A DNA stretch of 64,000 nucleotides from Massilia sp. YIM B02763 (GTDB lineage Bacteria > Pseudomonadota > Gammaproteobacteria > Burkholderiales > Burkholderiaceae_D), in assembly GCF_030412015.1 (NCBI RefSeq), contig NZ_JASNRD010000001.1:620001-684000 (forward strand). Direction: 5' to 3'. Below, piece after piece: positions 55,901 through 64,000 of this stretch. Within the stretch, counting starts at the first letter, position 1. Each line of letters starts with the position of its first letter. The position numbers were made by a program, and so were the translations under genes. Below the pieces are notes generated by a model. The model made no database searches. It was not told the origin of the DNA and saw only the letters and a list, made by a program, of their open reading frames with translations.

Positions 55901-55990
55901 CGGCGGCGCGCTGGCGGCGAAGGCGGCGCCGTGCAAGGTCAGGATGGCGGCGAGCGCCACGGGGAGCAGATGGGTCGATCGGTCTTTCAA
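52955..55990 (-). CDS. Tandem pectate-lyase-3 (GH55/GH28-like) beta-helix protein with C-terminal propeller
   Basis: A 1011-residue exported protein. The start is TTG at 55990, with AGGAG ending seven bases before, and the signal peptide (LLPVALAAILTLHGAAFAA) follows. Two right-handed beta-helix units each start with the family's entry motif: VVRGKGDGKADDTDAIQQAIDRAANN (about residue 45) and SFGAKGDGVTDDTAAIQKAIDSRR (about residue 400). Two such helices in tandem is the GH55 exo-1,3-glucanase plan. From about residue 740 a different module with GAVDASGRLYFIDRHFQRIFSWA, LGPDGRVYVANGQVFVYD resembles SMP-30/gluconolactonase-type propellers. Together with gluconate permease this may be a coupled oxidative use of glucose. 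Confidence 0.8.
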   Translation of the reverse strand: MKDRSTHLLPVALAAILTLHGAAFAASAPPPSVSAYQAMPEDARAIVVRGKGDGKADDTDAIQQAIDRAANNGAGGVVFLPSGRYRISRSILIPIAVRLYGVGKTRPVLVLGPNTPGFQKGLANMVIFTGTDTYNIGGVAMPVPGAVPFDPANKPVRDANSSTFYSALSNVDFEVGDGNPAASGVRMHTAQHSNLSHIDFRMGSGLAGVYQVGNIAYNLRFYGGRYGILAEKTSPAWQFTLLDSHFDGQRDAAIREHEAALTLANTEIRNTPVGIEIDRGYGDWLWGQDVRFENVSKAGVIVSNENNVYTQVGFERASARNVPTFARFRDSGKTLAGTGRDYQVAEFNHGLKVANAGAPGAFDTYFKTAALPARAKEGGGRVLRALPPSAEWASAKSFGAKGDGVTDDTAAIQKAIDSRRAVYLPLGIYVVNDTIRLKPDTVLIGLHPGLTQLRLPNGSPLYQGAGVPKAVIESARGGDAVVTGIGINTGEVNNRAVGLLWRAGAKSLVDDIRFQWSMGADTDPYKKGPRFDTSAWWDRQYPNVWVTDGGGGTFTGVWVPAGHAQAGFYVTNTKTPGRVYELSAEHHIRNEIVLDGVENWEFHAPQTEEEVRDGADSVAVDIRNSKNILLANLHAYRVTRSMKPAPTAVRLANSSGIRFRNVAVNAESGFPTCDENGCTAYLRASKYPYENAITDVTNGLEIRERMFSVYDYTGAKPTAAPTPSMATVDKLQDGFYSIAGGAVDASGRLYFIDRHFQRIFSWAAGEGLKVASDYPLDPVNLAVEDSGKLLVLSSSGKDATVYALDPRVPGAQPAFIAPTPAAQHAKARLALPVNFWNNGEFKDQLDLQTYEFTTLDEMFARDVGQAKAREYVSPDGSLVLPAFRVTRHGSPDHLGHRWSDTLDAHGFVTAKSGERALVTNASRNITYSALVGAGGALTDLKRVADRGGESAALGPDGRVYVANGQVFVYDGNGKEVGRIDVPARPLQLLFGGADKRTLFILTHHALYSARI

Positions 55991-56035
55991 TGTGGTCTCC
56001 TTGTTATCTTCTTCAATATTGTCGGCCTCAGTACC

Positions 56036-56118
56036 GTCGCCCCGGCGCAGGCCGGGCCCAATCTGGTCGTGCAACGGGTGCGCACGAAGCATTGGGCCCC
56101 GGCCTGCGCCGGGGCGAC
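56036..56118. repeat. Long inverted repeat (REP-like palindrome)
   Basis: The left arm (56036-56062) GTCGCCCCGGCGCAGGCCGGG... is repeated inverted at 56091-56118, ending GGGGCGAC, with a 28-base loop. The arms differ by one missing G. This GTCGCCCCGGCGCAGGCC form resembles dispersed palindromes of GC-rich bacteria. It sits alone between the beta-helix gene and the permease gene and could stop or process the polycistronic RNA. Confidence 0.65.
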
Positions 56119-56146
56119 GTGCCAGGCAACGTGCCGGTACGGCGCT

Positions 56147-57457
56147 TCACCCGACTAACAGCGACAGGATCAGCACGAACACGATGCCGAAGGTGCCGGC
56201 CAGCGTCTCCATCGCCGTCCACGAGCGGAAGGTGTCCTTCAGCGACAGGCCGAAGTATTCCTTGAACATCCAGAACGCCGAGTCGTTCACGTGGCTGAAC
56301 ATCAGGCTGCCGGCGCCGACGGCCAGCACCATCAGGTTCGGGTTCACACCCGTCGATTCGACCAGCGGCCCGACCACGCCGGCCGCCGTGAGGCCGGCGA
56401 CGGTGGCGGATCCGAGGCATACGCGGATCAGCGTCGCCACGGCCCATCCCAGCAGCAGCGGCGGCACCGGCAGGCTGGCCAGCTGCGCGCCCAGTTGCGC
56501 GCTCACGCCCGCTTCCGTCAGCACCTGCTTCAGCGCGCCGGCGCCGGCGATGATCAGGAGGATCGGCGCGATCTCGCGCAGCGCCTCCTGCGCCGAGGCC
56601 ATCACCTGCGCCAGCGTGCGGCCCCGCCCCAGGCCCAGCGTGTACACGGCCACCAGGTAGGACGCCAGCATCACGACGAGCGGGTTGGCGAAGAACGCCA
56701 GCGGCCGTGAGAGCGCCGGGTCCAGCAGCGTGGCCAGCGTGAAGGCGCCCAGCAGCAGCACGGGCAGCAGCGCGGTGGCGAAGCTGGCGAAGGCACCGGG
56801 CAGTTCGTGCTCGGGGATCGGTGCGCCCTGGAACACGGGTGCCGGCTGGGCGCGGATGCGCTTGAGCGTGAGCGCGAACAGTGGGCCGGCGATGCACAGC
56901 GTCGGCAGCGCGACGATCAGGCCGTACAGCAGCGTCGTGCCCAGGTCCGCCTGCACGGCCGCGACCAGCGCCGTCGGCGACGGGTGCGGCGGCAGGAAGC
57001 CGTGCGCGATCGACAGGCCGGCCAGCAGGGGCATGCCGAGCGCCACCGCCGGTCGGCCCGATTGCGCCACCAGCGAGAAGATCAGCGGGATCATCAGCAC
57101 GAAGCCGACGTTGTAGTACAGCGGCAGCCCGACGACGAAGCCGGTGACCGTCATGGCGACGGGCATGCGCGCCGGGCCCAGCGTCTCGACCAGGCCGATG
57201 GCGATGCGCCGCGCGGCGCCGCTGTCGGCGATCAGCTTGCCGAACACGGCGCCCACGCAGATGACGACGACCAGCGACCCGAGCAGGTCGCCGATCCCTT
57301 TCTCGATGGCGCCGGGTATCTTCTCGGACGGCACCCCGAGCATCAGGGCGGCGGCCATGGCGGCCACCACGAACGCCAGCAGGGGCTGTACCTTCCCCCA
57401 GGCGATCATGACGGTCAGCATGACCACCACCAGCAGTACGGCACACAGGCTCCACAC
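56147..57457 (-). CDS. Gluconate:H+ symporter (GntP/GntT family)
   Basis: A 436-residue 12-helix permease. GAVFGKLIADSGAARRIAIGLV, LPLYYNVGFVLMIPLIFSL, AHGFLPPHPSPTALVAAVQADLG and VNDSAFWMFKEYFGLSLKDTFRSWTAMET are exact-type GntP signatures. The start GTG at 57457 is 13 bases after the stop of the TonB receptor, with no ribosome site, so it is probably translationally coupled. Gluconate, the product of Gcd, is a possible substrate, but a sugar acid from the glycan cluster is as likely. Confidence 0.9.
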   Translation of the reverse strand: MWSLCAVLLVVVMLTVMIAWGKVQPLLAFVVAAMAAALMLGVPSEKIPGAIEKGIGDLLGSLVVVICVGAVFGKLIADSGAARRIAIGLVETLGPARMPVAMTVTGFVVGLPLYYNVGFVLMIPLIFSLVAQSGRPAVALGMPLLAGLSIAHGFLPPHPSPTALVAAVQADLGTTLLYGLIVALPTLCIAGPLFALTLKRIRAQPAPVFQGAPIPEHELPGAFASFATALLPVLLLGAFTLATLLDPALSRPLAFFANPLVVMLASYLVAVYTLGLGRGRTLAQVMASAQEALREIAPILLIIAGAGALKQVLTEAGVSAQLGAQLASLPVPPLLLGWAVATLIRVCLGSATVAGLTAAGVVGPLVESTGVNPNLMVLAVGAGSLMFSHVNDSAFWMFKEYFGLSLKDTFRSWTAMETLAGTFGIVFVLILSLLVG

Positions 57458-57469
57458 GCCGGTGGGCCC

Positions 57470-60469
57470 TCAGAACGTCATGCGCACGCCGGCGCGGTAG
57501 GTACGGCCGATGGCATCGTACACGGCCGGGTTCAGCGCCAGGCTCAGGTTCGTCTGCGGCACCAGCACCGGATCGCGGTCGGCCAGGTTGTCGACCTTGA
57601 AGTAGGCCGTGACCTGCTTCGAGACGTTGTACGTGGCCCCGAAGTCGATATACACGGCGCCCGGCATGTGGTTGTCGTAGATCGTCGGGTGCGCCGCCGT
57701 CGGCAGCGGGCAGTTGGTCCGGCACTCGATGTATTCGTTATTGAATACGCCGGCGCCGATCCAGCGCTCGCTCAGCGTCACGCCCAGCTTGCCCTGCAGC
57801 AGGCCATCCCAGGACTGCGACACCAGCGCCTTCCACTTCGGCGTCGCGCCCGTCATGTTGCCGGCGCCTTCGCTCGGCGTGGTGCCCGGCACGCCCGGAT
57901 CGGAGATCGAGTGGATGGTGCGCGTGGCCAGGCCGCGCAGCGTCACGGCGCCGGGCAGGCCGAAGTCGCCCATGTTCAGCCGGTAGGCCGTCTCGAAGTC
58001 GACGCCGCGGGTGTGCAGCGAGGCGAAATTGAAGCTCTGCGCCAGCACGTAGTTCGTCCCCGCCGGCCCGTTGATCGACACGGAATTGCAGACCTCCTGG
58101 TTGCCCGCGTAGCACAGGTCGACTTCCTGCTGCGGGTTCAGGGAGCTGATCACGTTCTTGACCTTGATGTCGAAGTAGTCGACGGAGAAGTTGAAGTTGC
58201 GCGCCCAGCTCGGCTGGCTCAGGATGATGCCGAACGAGTTGTTGCGGGCGACTTCCGGCTTCAGGTTCGGATTGCCGACGTTGCGCTGCTGGATCTAGAT
58301 CGACTGGCCCTGGTTGTTGTTGACGGCCTGGTTGGTGACGGTCATGGCCGCGTACAGCTCGGACAGGTTGGGCGCGCGCACGTCCTTCGAGCTCACCGCG
58401 CGCAGGCGGATGCCGTCCAGCGGCGTCTTCCACGTCGCGCCGATCTTCCAGGCGCTGGCCTTGCCGGCCGTGCTGTATTTTTCCTCGCGGTCGGCGAGGT
58501 TCAGGTTGGCCTCGCCCCAGGTATCCGACTTCAGGAACGGCACGTTGAACTCGACGTAGGCCTCGCGCACGTTGAAGCTGCCCTTGCCGTTGTGGTAGTT
58601 GCCCGCGAACCAGTTGTCGCCCGTCCGGGACAGCGTCGGGTCGGCCGGATAGCTGGCCGAGTACGGCGACTCGTAGGCCTCGCCCGCGCCGTAGGGGTCG
58701 CCATACACCGCGTATTTCTCGCGCCGGTATTCGGCGCCGAAGGCCATGGAGACGGGACCGGCCCAGCCCTTCCAGACTTCGCCGTTGATATTGACGCTGG
58801 CGACGTCCTGGCTGGAATCCGTGTGCTGCATGGGACCGTTTTCCGGCGCGATGTAGTTCCAGCCCGCCAGGTTGATGGGGACGTCGCCCAGGATGTTGAT
58901 CGGCTGGCAGCCGGCGGCGCGCGCCGCGGCGCTGCGGCAGACGACCTGGCCGCTGGCCGGGTCGCGCACGGCGTCGATGGCGAAGTTGTAGCGAGGGTTG
59001 AGCGTGATGTCCTTCACGTGGATGACGGTGGTGTTCTCGCCGTGCTCGATGTAGGCGTCGTAGCGCCAGTTCCTGCCGAACAGGCCGAACTGGCCGTCGG
59101 CGCCGATCACGAAGCGGCGCTGGGTGCGGGTCGGGTGCACGTTGATGTCGGCCGGGAACTGGGCGTTGGCCGTACCGACCGGCATCGCGCCGCTCGGATA
59201 GCCCGCCAGGCAGGGCGCGACGAGCGAAGCCGGCAGGTAGGCGTTGTCGCAGCGGATCGACAGGTTGCCCTGCTTGGCGGCGCCCGGATTCGGCTGGAAC
59301 ACGGACTTCACCTGCGCCCAGTTACCCGTGAAATAGATCTCGTTGTCCGCGTCGAGGTCCCAGGAGATGCGGGTATAGGCCACCTGGCGCTTGAAGTTCA
59401 TCGCCAGGTTGGTGCCGTTGCCGACGCTGCCCGAGCGGTCGCCGCCGACGCAGAAGTTGCCGACGCAATCGGTGCCGTACTCGAACGGGTACGGCGTGCC
59501 GCCCGGACCGAACGCCGTGCCGCGCAGCGGACCGCCCGTGATCAACCCGTATTTCGCGTACTGGATGTGCTGGGCATTGTGGATGTACTTGTAGCGCGGC
59601 GCGCCGGCCGCCTGCATCGCCGGCGTCGATTCCTGCAGCGCCGGGTTGTCGTACCACGAGCGGCCGCCCGCGTTGACCTGGCCGAAGCGCGGCGCGTCGA
59701 TGCCTTCGTGCTTGGTGAACTCGCCGCTGGCCGTCACGTGCAGGCGGTCGTTCAGGAACGCCTTGCCCCACGCCGCCTGCAGCGTGCCGTTCTTGTCGTC
59801 GCTGTACTTGGTCATGCCCCCTTCGACGTTGGCCTTGAAGCCGGTGAACTTCTTGTCCGTGATGAAGTTGACGACGCCGCCGATGGCGTCCGACCCGTAG
59901 GAGGCCGAAGCGCCGCCGGTGACGACGTCGACGCGCTTGACGAGCAGTTGCGGGAACTGGCTGACGTCCGTCACGCCGGTGACGTTGGCGCCCACCACGC
60001 GCTGGCCGTCCAGCAGCGTCAGCGTGCGCAGCGTGCCGAGGCCACGCAGCGACAGCGAGGACAGGCCCTGGATGCCGCTCGAGGTGCTGAAGGTATTCGT
60101 GGTGCGCCCCGTGCTGCCCTGCAGCGCGGGCAGTTCGGTAAGGGTGTCGAACAGGTTCGGCTTGGCCGCCTTTTCGATGTCGGCCGTGGACAGCGTGGTG
60201 GTCGGCGTGGGCTGGTTGAAGCCGCGCGTGGCGATGCGCGAGCCGGACACGACGACGGTGCTGACACCGTTGGCCGCCGTCGCGGCAGCAGGTGCGGCAG
60301 GCGCGGCGGTCGGCGCGGAAGCGGGCGGCGCGGCATCGGTGGCGGCCGCCGCGTCCGGCGGGGTTTGCTGGACTTGCCGGGCTTCCTGCGATTGGGCAGG
60401 CATGGCGAGCATGCCGCAGGCGCTGGCCACGGCAAGGTGAACCAGCGTCTTCTGGAATGGCGTTTGCAT
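57470..60469 (-). pseudogene. TonB-dependent receptor interrupted by an in-frame amber codon
   Basis: A 999-codon outer-membrane receptor, start at 60469 with GGAG. Signal peptide ends SQE; a Pro/Ala-rich linker; plug motifs VSGSRIATRGFNQPTPTT, LSSLSLRGLGTLRTLTLLDGQRV, VDVVTGGASASYGSDAIGGVVNFIT. The frame meets TAG at 58297-58295 (codon 725) and then continues without shift as IQQRNVGNPNLKPEVA, to the last strand RMTF. One C-to-T change in CAG would explain it. As read, the barrel is truncated and non-functional unless the amber is suppressed or is an error. This large class transports oligosaccharides, matching the downstream permease and glycosidases. Confidence 0.85.
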
Positions 60470-60595
60470 CGTGTCTCCGTTCTTATAGTTGGCGTACCGG
60501 TCGGGTATGGGCACCCGTACTCGTCGTTCGATGACTTTCCATGAAGCTGAAACGATTGATGTGTGTGGCGGTCTCCTCGGTGATGGTGATGCGCT

Positions 60596-60639
60596 GTTAG
60601 CGCTAACTCCGTAATAAGTATTTTATGCCTGGATGTAAA
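60596..60639 (-). promoter_or_regulatory. Promoter with LacI-type operator for the glycan cluster
   Basis: On the minus strand: -35 TTTACA (60639-60634), 17 bases, -10 TATTAC (60616-60611), and then GTTAGCGCTAAC (60607-60596), a perfect 12-bp palindrome at the predicted start of transcription. The palindrome is the form used by LacI/GalR-family repressors, but no such regulator gene is in the window. Confidence 0.6.
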
Positions 60640-60744
60640 CACCCAGCCAATAACTTTTTTAATTGTTGCGATATCGGAACAGATATCGGTGGCGGCGGCG
60701 CGCGCGGCGCCCAACCCAGGATGCATGCGGAGGATTCCCTTCCA

Positions 60745-61742
60745 CCGCGATCATCCTGCAATTCGTGCTCAGCTTCGGCGTGTGGATCGCGGCCGAACGC
60801 CTGGGCCTGTCCGCCGTCCTGACCATGGTGTGCTTCGCCGTGACGCTCAAGCGCACCCGCCGCCGCCCCATGGCGGCGCGCATGCGCATCGCCACCAATG
60901 CCGTCTGGTCGGCCGTCGTGTTCGCCCTGAATATCCTGGCCTTCATCTTCATCGGCCTGCAGGTCCGCCCCATCCTCGGCGGCCTGGACCGGGCCGAGCT
61001 GCATCTCTACCTGGGCGTGACGGGCGCCGTGCTGGCCACCGCCATCGGCGTGCGCCTGGCCTGGCACATGTCGTTCAACGCCGTCCTGCGCTGGCGCCAC
61101 CGCCGCTGGGGATACCACCCGCCGCGTCCCCTGATGCGGCCGACCGTGGGCACCGGCCTGGTGCTCTCGTGGGCCGGCATGCGCGGCATCGTGACGCTGG
61201 CGGCGGCGCTGGCCCTGCCCGCCGCCTTTCCCCAGCGCGACCTGATCCTGTTCGCCGCGTTCGGCGTCGTGCTCGGCACGCTGGTGGTGCAGGGCCTGAC
61301 GCTCAAGGCCCTGCTGCGCATGCTGCGCCTGCGCGACGACGACCCGGTCGGCCGCGAGACGGGGGCGGCGCGCGAACGCGCTTACCAGGCCGGCCTGGCC
61401 AGCCTGACGGACGTGCAATCGCCGGATGCGGACAAGGTCAGGGAAAAACTGCGCACGCTGCTGGTATCGCCCGAAGCGGACGACGACGCGGCGGAGGATG
61501 CGGCCGACGGCGCCGCGCGCCAGCGCGCGCTCTACCGCCAGGCCCTGGGCGCGGCCCGCGAAGCGATCCAGGCGATGCGCGACGAAGACGAGATCGGCGA
61601 CGACGCCTTCCTGCAGATCGAACAGGACCTCGACTGGCGCGAGATGGCGATCGGCGGCGCCGCGCGGGCGGGCCGGCCTGCCCCCGCGCCGCGCCCGGAG
61701 GCGCTGGCCGGGGCAGGTCCGGGCCAGCCGGCGCCACCGTGA
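60745..61742 (+). pseudogene. 5'-truncated CPA1-type Na+/H+ antiporter
   Basis: The readable homology begins at ILQFVLSFGVWIAAERLGLSAVLTMVCFAVTL, about two thirds of the way into the transport domain of NhaP-type antiporters, and continues with AFIFIGLQVRPIL, GTGLVLSWAGMRGIVTLAAALALP and a cytoplasmic tail to 61742. The first ten or so helices' worth of sequence, including the ion-binding Asp pair, is missing and no start signal precedes. The open frame extends a little upstream (60663) with unrelated sequence. A remnant left by a deletion or rearrangement at about 60740. Confidence 0.75.
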
Positions 61743-61802
61743 TAAGCCTGACGAGCACTTGGGACGACGCATCACTGCAGGCTGCTTGCCGCGATGCCAG
61801 AT

Positions 61803-61836
61803 CTGATGCAGAATCGTCTCAAATGTGATGCAGAAG
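61803..61836 (+). promoter_or_regulatory. Direct repeats before vapBC
   Basis: TGATGCAGAA occurs at 61804-61813 and 61826-61835, 22 bases apart (two helical turns), just before the antitoxin start at 61842. Autoregulatory binding by the VapBC complex is plausible. Confidence 0.4.
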
Positions 61837-61841
61837 CTGAC

Positions 61842-62045
61842 ATGCGTACTACCGTGACCATCGACGACGAGCTGTACGCCAAGGCACTCGACATGGCCGA
61901 TCCCGACATGGACAAAGCGGACCTGTTCAGGGAGGCGATCAAGACCTCCGTGCGGGTACAAGCTGCCAAACGGCTTGCCGCACTCGGCGGGGCATCGCCC
62001 GGAATGGCGGACATTCCGCGACGCGGCGCGGACGTGGCGACGTGA
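61842..62045 (+). CDS. vapB: VapB-type antitoxin
   Basis: A 67-residue protein with an N-terminal ribbon-helix-helix-like [20 protein letters not shown] and a Lys/Ala-rich helix ([19 protein letters not shown]), ending in a flexible toxin-wrapping tail. Its stop overlaps the toxin start by four bases (GTGA), the usual antitoxin-toxin coupling. ATG at 61842 is preferred to upstream starts. Lies in a decayed region, consistent with a mobile stabilising cassette. Confidence 0.8.
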   Translation: MRTTVTIDDELYAKALDMADPDMDKADLFREAIKTSVRVQAAKRLAALGGASPGMADIPRRGADVAT

Positions 62046-62425
62046 ACGAAGTGCTGGTCGACACATCGATCTGGGTAGATCATTTTCGCCGTACTAACGA
62101 GAATCTGGTCGATCTCTTGTCGCTGGACCTGGCCATTACCCATCCCATGGTTGTCACTGAACTGGCATGCGGAACCCCGCCGGCGCCACGCCGACGCACG
62201 CTATCCGACCTTGCGGCGCTGACGCAGTCGCGGCAGGCCAGTCTTGCGGAAGTCCGGGAACTCATCGAACGCGAACACCTGTATGGACTCGGATGCCGCT
62301 TGGTGGATCTGACGCTGCTGACATCGACAATGCTGACTACCGGCGCCCGGTTGTGGACGCTGGACGAACGCTTGCGCAAGCTGGCCGAACGGTTTCAAGT
62401 AGCGTATCTGCCCGCAAGTCATTGA
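62042..62425 (+). CDS. vapC: VapC-type PIN-domain toxin
   Basis: A 127-residue PIN ribonuclease with GTG start. The acidic residues of the Mg site are visible: [11 protein letters not shown] (first Asp), VVTELACG (Glu), RLVDLTLL (Asp) and [13 protein letters not shown] (last Asp). VapC toxins cleave tRNA or rRNA; the target is unknown. Intact and paired with the upstream antitoxin. Confidence 0.85.
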   Translation: MNEVLVDTSIWVDHFRRTNENLVDLLSLDLAITHPMVVTELACGTPPAPRRRTLSDLAALTQSRQASLAEVRELIEREHLYGLGCRLVDLTLLTSTMLTTGARLWTLDERLRKLAERFQVAYLPASH

Positions 62426-62502
62426 GCAGGTCAGTACACCACACGCCCCGGCATCGCTTGTCTAGTTTCTGAACCGGACCGGCCGAAAGCCCGCATTCCA
62501 AT

Positions 62503-62796
62503 TCACAAGCAGACGAGCACTAGTACCAGGCTCAGAATCAAGACAATCCAGCACCATGCTCTTACGCTAGAGGACGCATTGACGCGTGGTGGTTCGCGCG
62601 GCGCGCTGGTTTGTGCGCCCAAAGCCTCGGCCCCAGGTGACGGTCTGCTCGGGAGCCAACGACCTGTCGAATCTGGCGTGTAGGGCGGCGTCTCGCCTGG
62701 CAGAGGTTCAGGCCGGCCGATCGGCTGTTGGCACCAATCACAAATCCTGCCGGTGTATGGTCCGTCCGGATTACTGCGGCATTGCTCGCATGACAT
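62503..62796 (-). CDS. Small zinc-ribbon, tail-anchored hypothetical protein
   Basis: A 97-residue protein: four Cys in MSCEQC and ICDWCQ form a zinc-ribbon-like N-terminus, a Pro/Ser-rich linker, and a C-terminal hydrophobic helix, CWIVLILSLVLVLVCL, that would anchor it in the membrane. GGAG lies eight bases before the ATG. The base composition is lower in GC than the neighbouring genes. Function unknown; the design resembles small zinc-ribbon membrane proteins. Confidence 0.55.
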   Translation of the reverse strand: MSCEQCRSNPDGPYTGRICDWCQQPIGRPEPLPGETPPYTPDSTGRWLPSRPSPGAEALGAQTSAPREPPRVNASSSVRAWCWIVLILSLVLVLVCL

Positions 62797-62925
62797 ATAG
62801 AACGCTCCTCTTGACAGCTCGCGAAGACGCTATCACGAGAAGCCGCCTACAAAACAGCGAAATGCATCAGTCGATTTGACACGGCGCAAGGAGCGTCGCG
62901 ATAGCGCACGCGGCGTGCCTAAGCC

Positions 62926-63270
62926 TCAGTGCAGGCCCACCTGCGCGCGCAAAGCCGGATCGCCGCCGCGCGGCTTGCGCTGGTCGATCAGGAACTTGAC
63001 GACGAGGGCGGACGTGGAGACCACGGCGGCGGCCGCGACGACCGTGAACACGTCGCCGAACGGCAGCTGGCGGCGCGTCAGTTCGGCGACGAGGAAGGAG
63101 CCCGCGATGCCCCCGAAGCGGCCCACGCCCAGCATCCAGGCGGCCCCGGTGGCGCGGCCCCGGGTCGGGTAGTACATGGCCGCCAGCGCGGGCAGCGAGG
63201 ATTGCGCGGTATTCATCAGCGTGCCCGCCAGGAACACGGTCGCCGTCAGCAGGCCGAGGTTGCCGACCAC
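62926..63270 (-). pseudogene. 5'-truncated MFS permease (aromatic-acid:H+ symporter type)
   Basis: Only the last 114 residues of a 12-helix MFS protein remain, starting at a GTG directly after an in-frame TAG: GNLGLLTATVFLAGTLMNTAQSSLPALAAMYYPTRGRATGAAWMLGVGRFGGIAGSFL, a block typical of benzoate/4-hydroxybenzoate-type permeases, and two more helices. No ribosome site, no N-terminal half. Beyond 63270 the sequence toward the LysR gene is unrelated. A remnant. Confidence 0.75.
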
Positions 63271-63356
63271 CTACCTGGTCGGCGTTCACGTGCATGGAGA
63301 TTCCGCGCACGAACCGATCGGCACTCGCATGTGAGGCAGCAAGTTCGCCACCGGCG

Positions 63357-64000
63357 TTATGGGATATGCGATGCAGCATCTACCTTGGCCAGATGCTCGG
63401 ACAACAATTCGACAAACGCGTGGATTTTTCGCGAGCCACGCCGGTTGGCCTGGTACAGGGCGTACATCGCCACATCCATCGAACCGGGATTCACGTCGTA
63501 TCCGTCCAGGACCTGTACGAGCCGCCCTGCCCGCAGGTCGTCCCGCACCAGCCACTGCGCCAGCATCGCGATGCCCAGGCCGGCGATGCTGGCCTGGCGC
63601 AGCAGTTCGCCGTTATTCACCTGCACCACGCTGTTGACGGCGATGTCCTCGATCGGCATGTGTTCCGCCTTCACGTCACCCACGGCATCGTTGCGGCGCA
63701 GGCGCCAGGTCCTGCGGTTGTCGGCGAACGAGAACTGCAGGCAATCGTGTTCGAGCAGGTCGGCCGGATGACGCGGCGTGCCCCGTTCGGCCAGGTAGGC
63801 CGGGCTGGCGCACAGCAGCCGCCGGTGCGCCCCCAGGCGGCGCGCCACGAGGTTGGCCTGCGCATCGACGTTGCCGATGCGGATGGCGACGTCGATCGAT
63901 TCGTCGATGAGATTGCTGGCGTTGTCGCTCAGCCGAAGATCGACGGCCAGACGCGGGTGGCGCCGTCGCAACTCGAGCAGGATCGGCGAAAAGTACATCG
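63357..64000 (-). CDS. LysR-family regulator, 5' end outside window
   Basis: The last 214 residues or so of a LysR protein are in frame to the window edge; the helix-turn-helix is outside. The effector domain is clear: VDLRLSDNASNLIDESIDVAIRIGN, RLGAHRRLLCASPAYLAERGTPRHPADL, NNGELLRQASIAGLGIAMLAQWLVRDDLRAGRLVQVL. This is the CrgA/DhcR-like branch of LysR proteins. Its target may have been the truncated MFS gene or genes outside the window. Confidence 0.88.
   Translation of the reverse strand, partial: MYFSPILLELRRRHPRLAVDLRLSDNASNLIDESIDVAIRIGNVDAQANLVARRLGAHRRLLCASPAYLAERGTPRHPADLLEHDCLQFSFADNRRTWRLRRNDAVGDVKAEHMPIEDIAVNSVVQVNNGELLRQASIAGLGIAMLAQWLVRDDLRAGRLVQVLDGYDVNPGSMDVAMYALYQANRRGSRKIHAFVELLSEHLAKVDAASHIP

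Noticed and set aside
1-64000. CRISPR arrays, prophage or integrative-element boundaries
   Set aside because: No regularly spaced repeats, integrase or phage structural genes were found; only one IS element and remnants.

Overview
The window is high-GC DNA with the gene content and style of an Oxalobacteraceae-type betaproteobacterium (Massilia/Duganella-like). This placement is an inference from TonB-dependent receptors coupled to glycosidases, single-gene sensor kinases, an SbmA-type ABC exporter, PPK2 and membrane PQQ-glucose dehydrogenase; no rRNA or other phylogenetic marker is present. There is no phage, plasmid or CRISPR signature. The only complete mobile element is one IS1595-type insertion sequence.

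Layout. 0-5 kb: 5' part of a secreted discoidin-domain protein (minus), a Pho-box-driven small-RNA candidate, the IS1595 element inserted in that RNA's terminator T-tract, polyphosphate kinase 2 with its own Pho box, a metallo-beta-lactamase-fold hydrolase and an unusual tRNA-Cys. 5-15 kb: Fur-boxed siderophore receptor, a sensor kinase, a frameshifted hybrid kinase, sodA, and three Tad-type (TadG/TadE) pilus or surface proteins. 15-27 kb: a very large propeller sensor kinase, a PreP-like M16 protease, a CocE-type hydrolase, a second Pho-box small-RNA candidate, Gcd, and a DUF4105 membrane protein. 27-35 kb: a single-domain response regulator, then TetR, Ugd, a CusR/HprR-type two-component system and an ArnT-like glycosyltransferase, all with the same TTAC-N6-GTAA operator upstream, followed by a small 53-aa protein and a soxCD deletion remnant. 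35-43 kb: ABC exporter, YcbB-type L,D-transpeptidase, HAF-repeat secreted protein, ChrA, small hypothetical. 43-49 kb: a LysR-porin-isomerase-MFS-methyltransferase-symporter locus that looks like a trans-aconitate/tricarboxylate utilisation unit. 49-60.6 kb (minus): a glycan-utilisation cluster (TonB receptor with an amber codon, gluconate permease, two-domain beta-helix enzyme with propeller, GH3 glycosidase, esterase) behind a promoter with a LacI-type palindrome. 60.7-64 kb: a decayed strip with a truncated Na+/H+ antiporter, VapBC, a zinc-ribbon small protein, a truncated MFS permease and a LysR regulator leaving the window.

The three main integrating themes are: (i) phosphate starvation: three promoters (two small-RNA candidates and ppk2) share an identical 7-4-7 direct repeat plus 10-nt spacing to a -10 box, which is the PhoB architecture; (ii) envelope remodelling: one two-component system appears to control itself, ugd and a lipid-A-type glycosyltransferase; (iii) carbon scavenging: a trans-aconitate-like acid locus and a TonB/GH locus. 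Several genes are broken (hybrid kinase, TonB receptor, soxCD, antiporter, MFS), each by a visible lesion. The hybrid-kinase and TonB lesions are single-base events, so a sequencing error cannot be excluded from this read alone.
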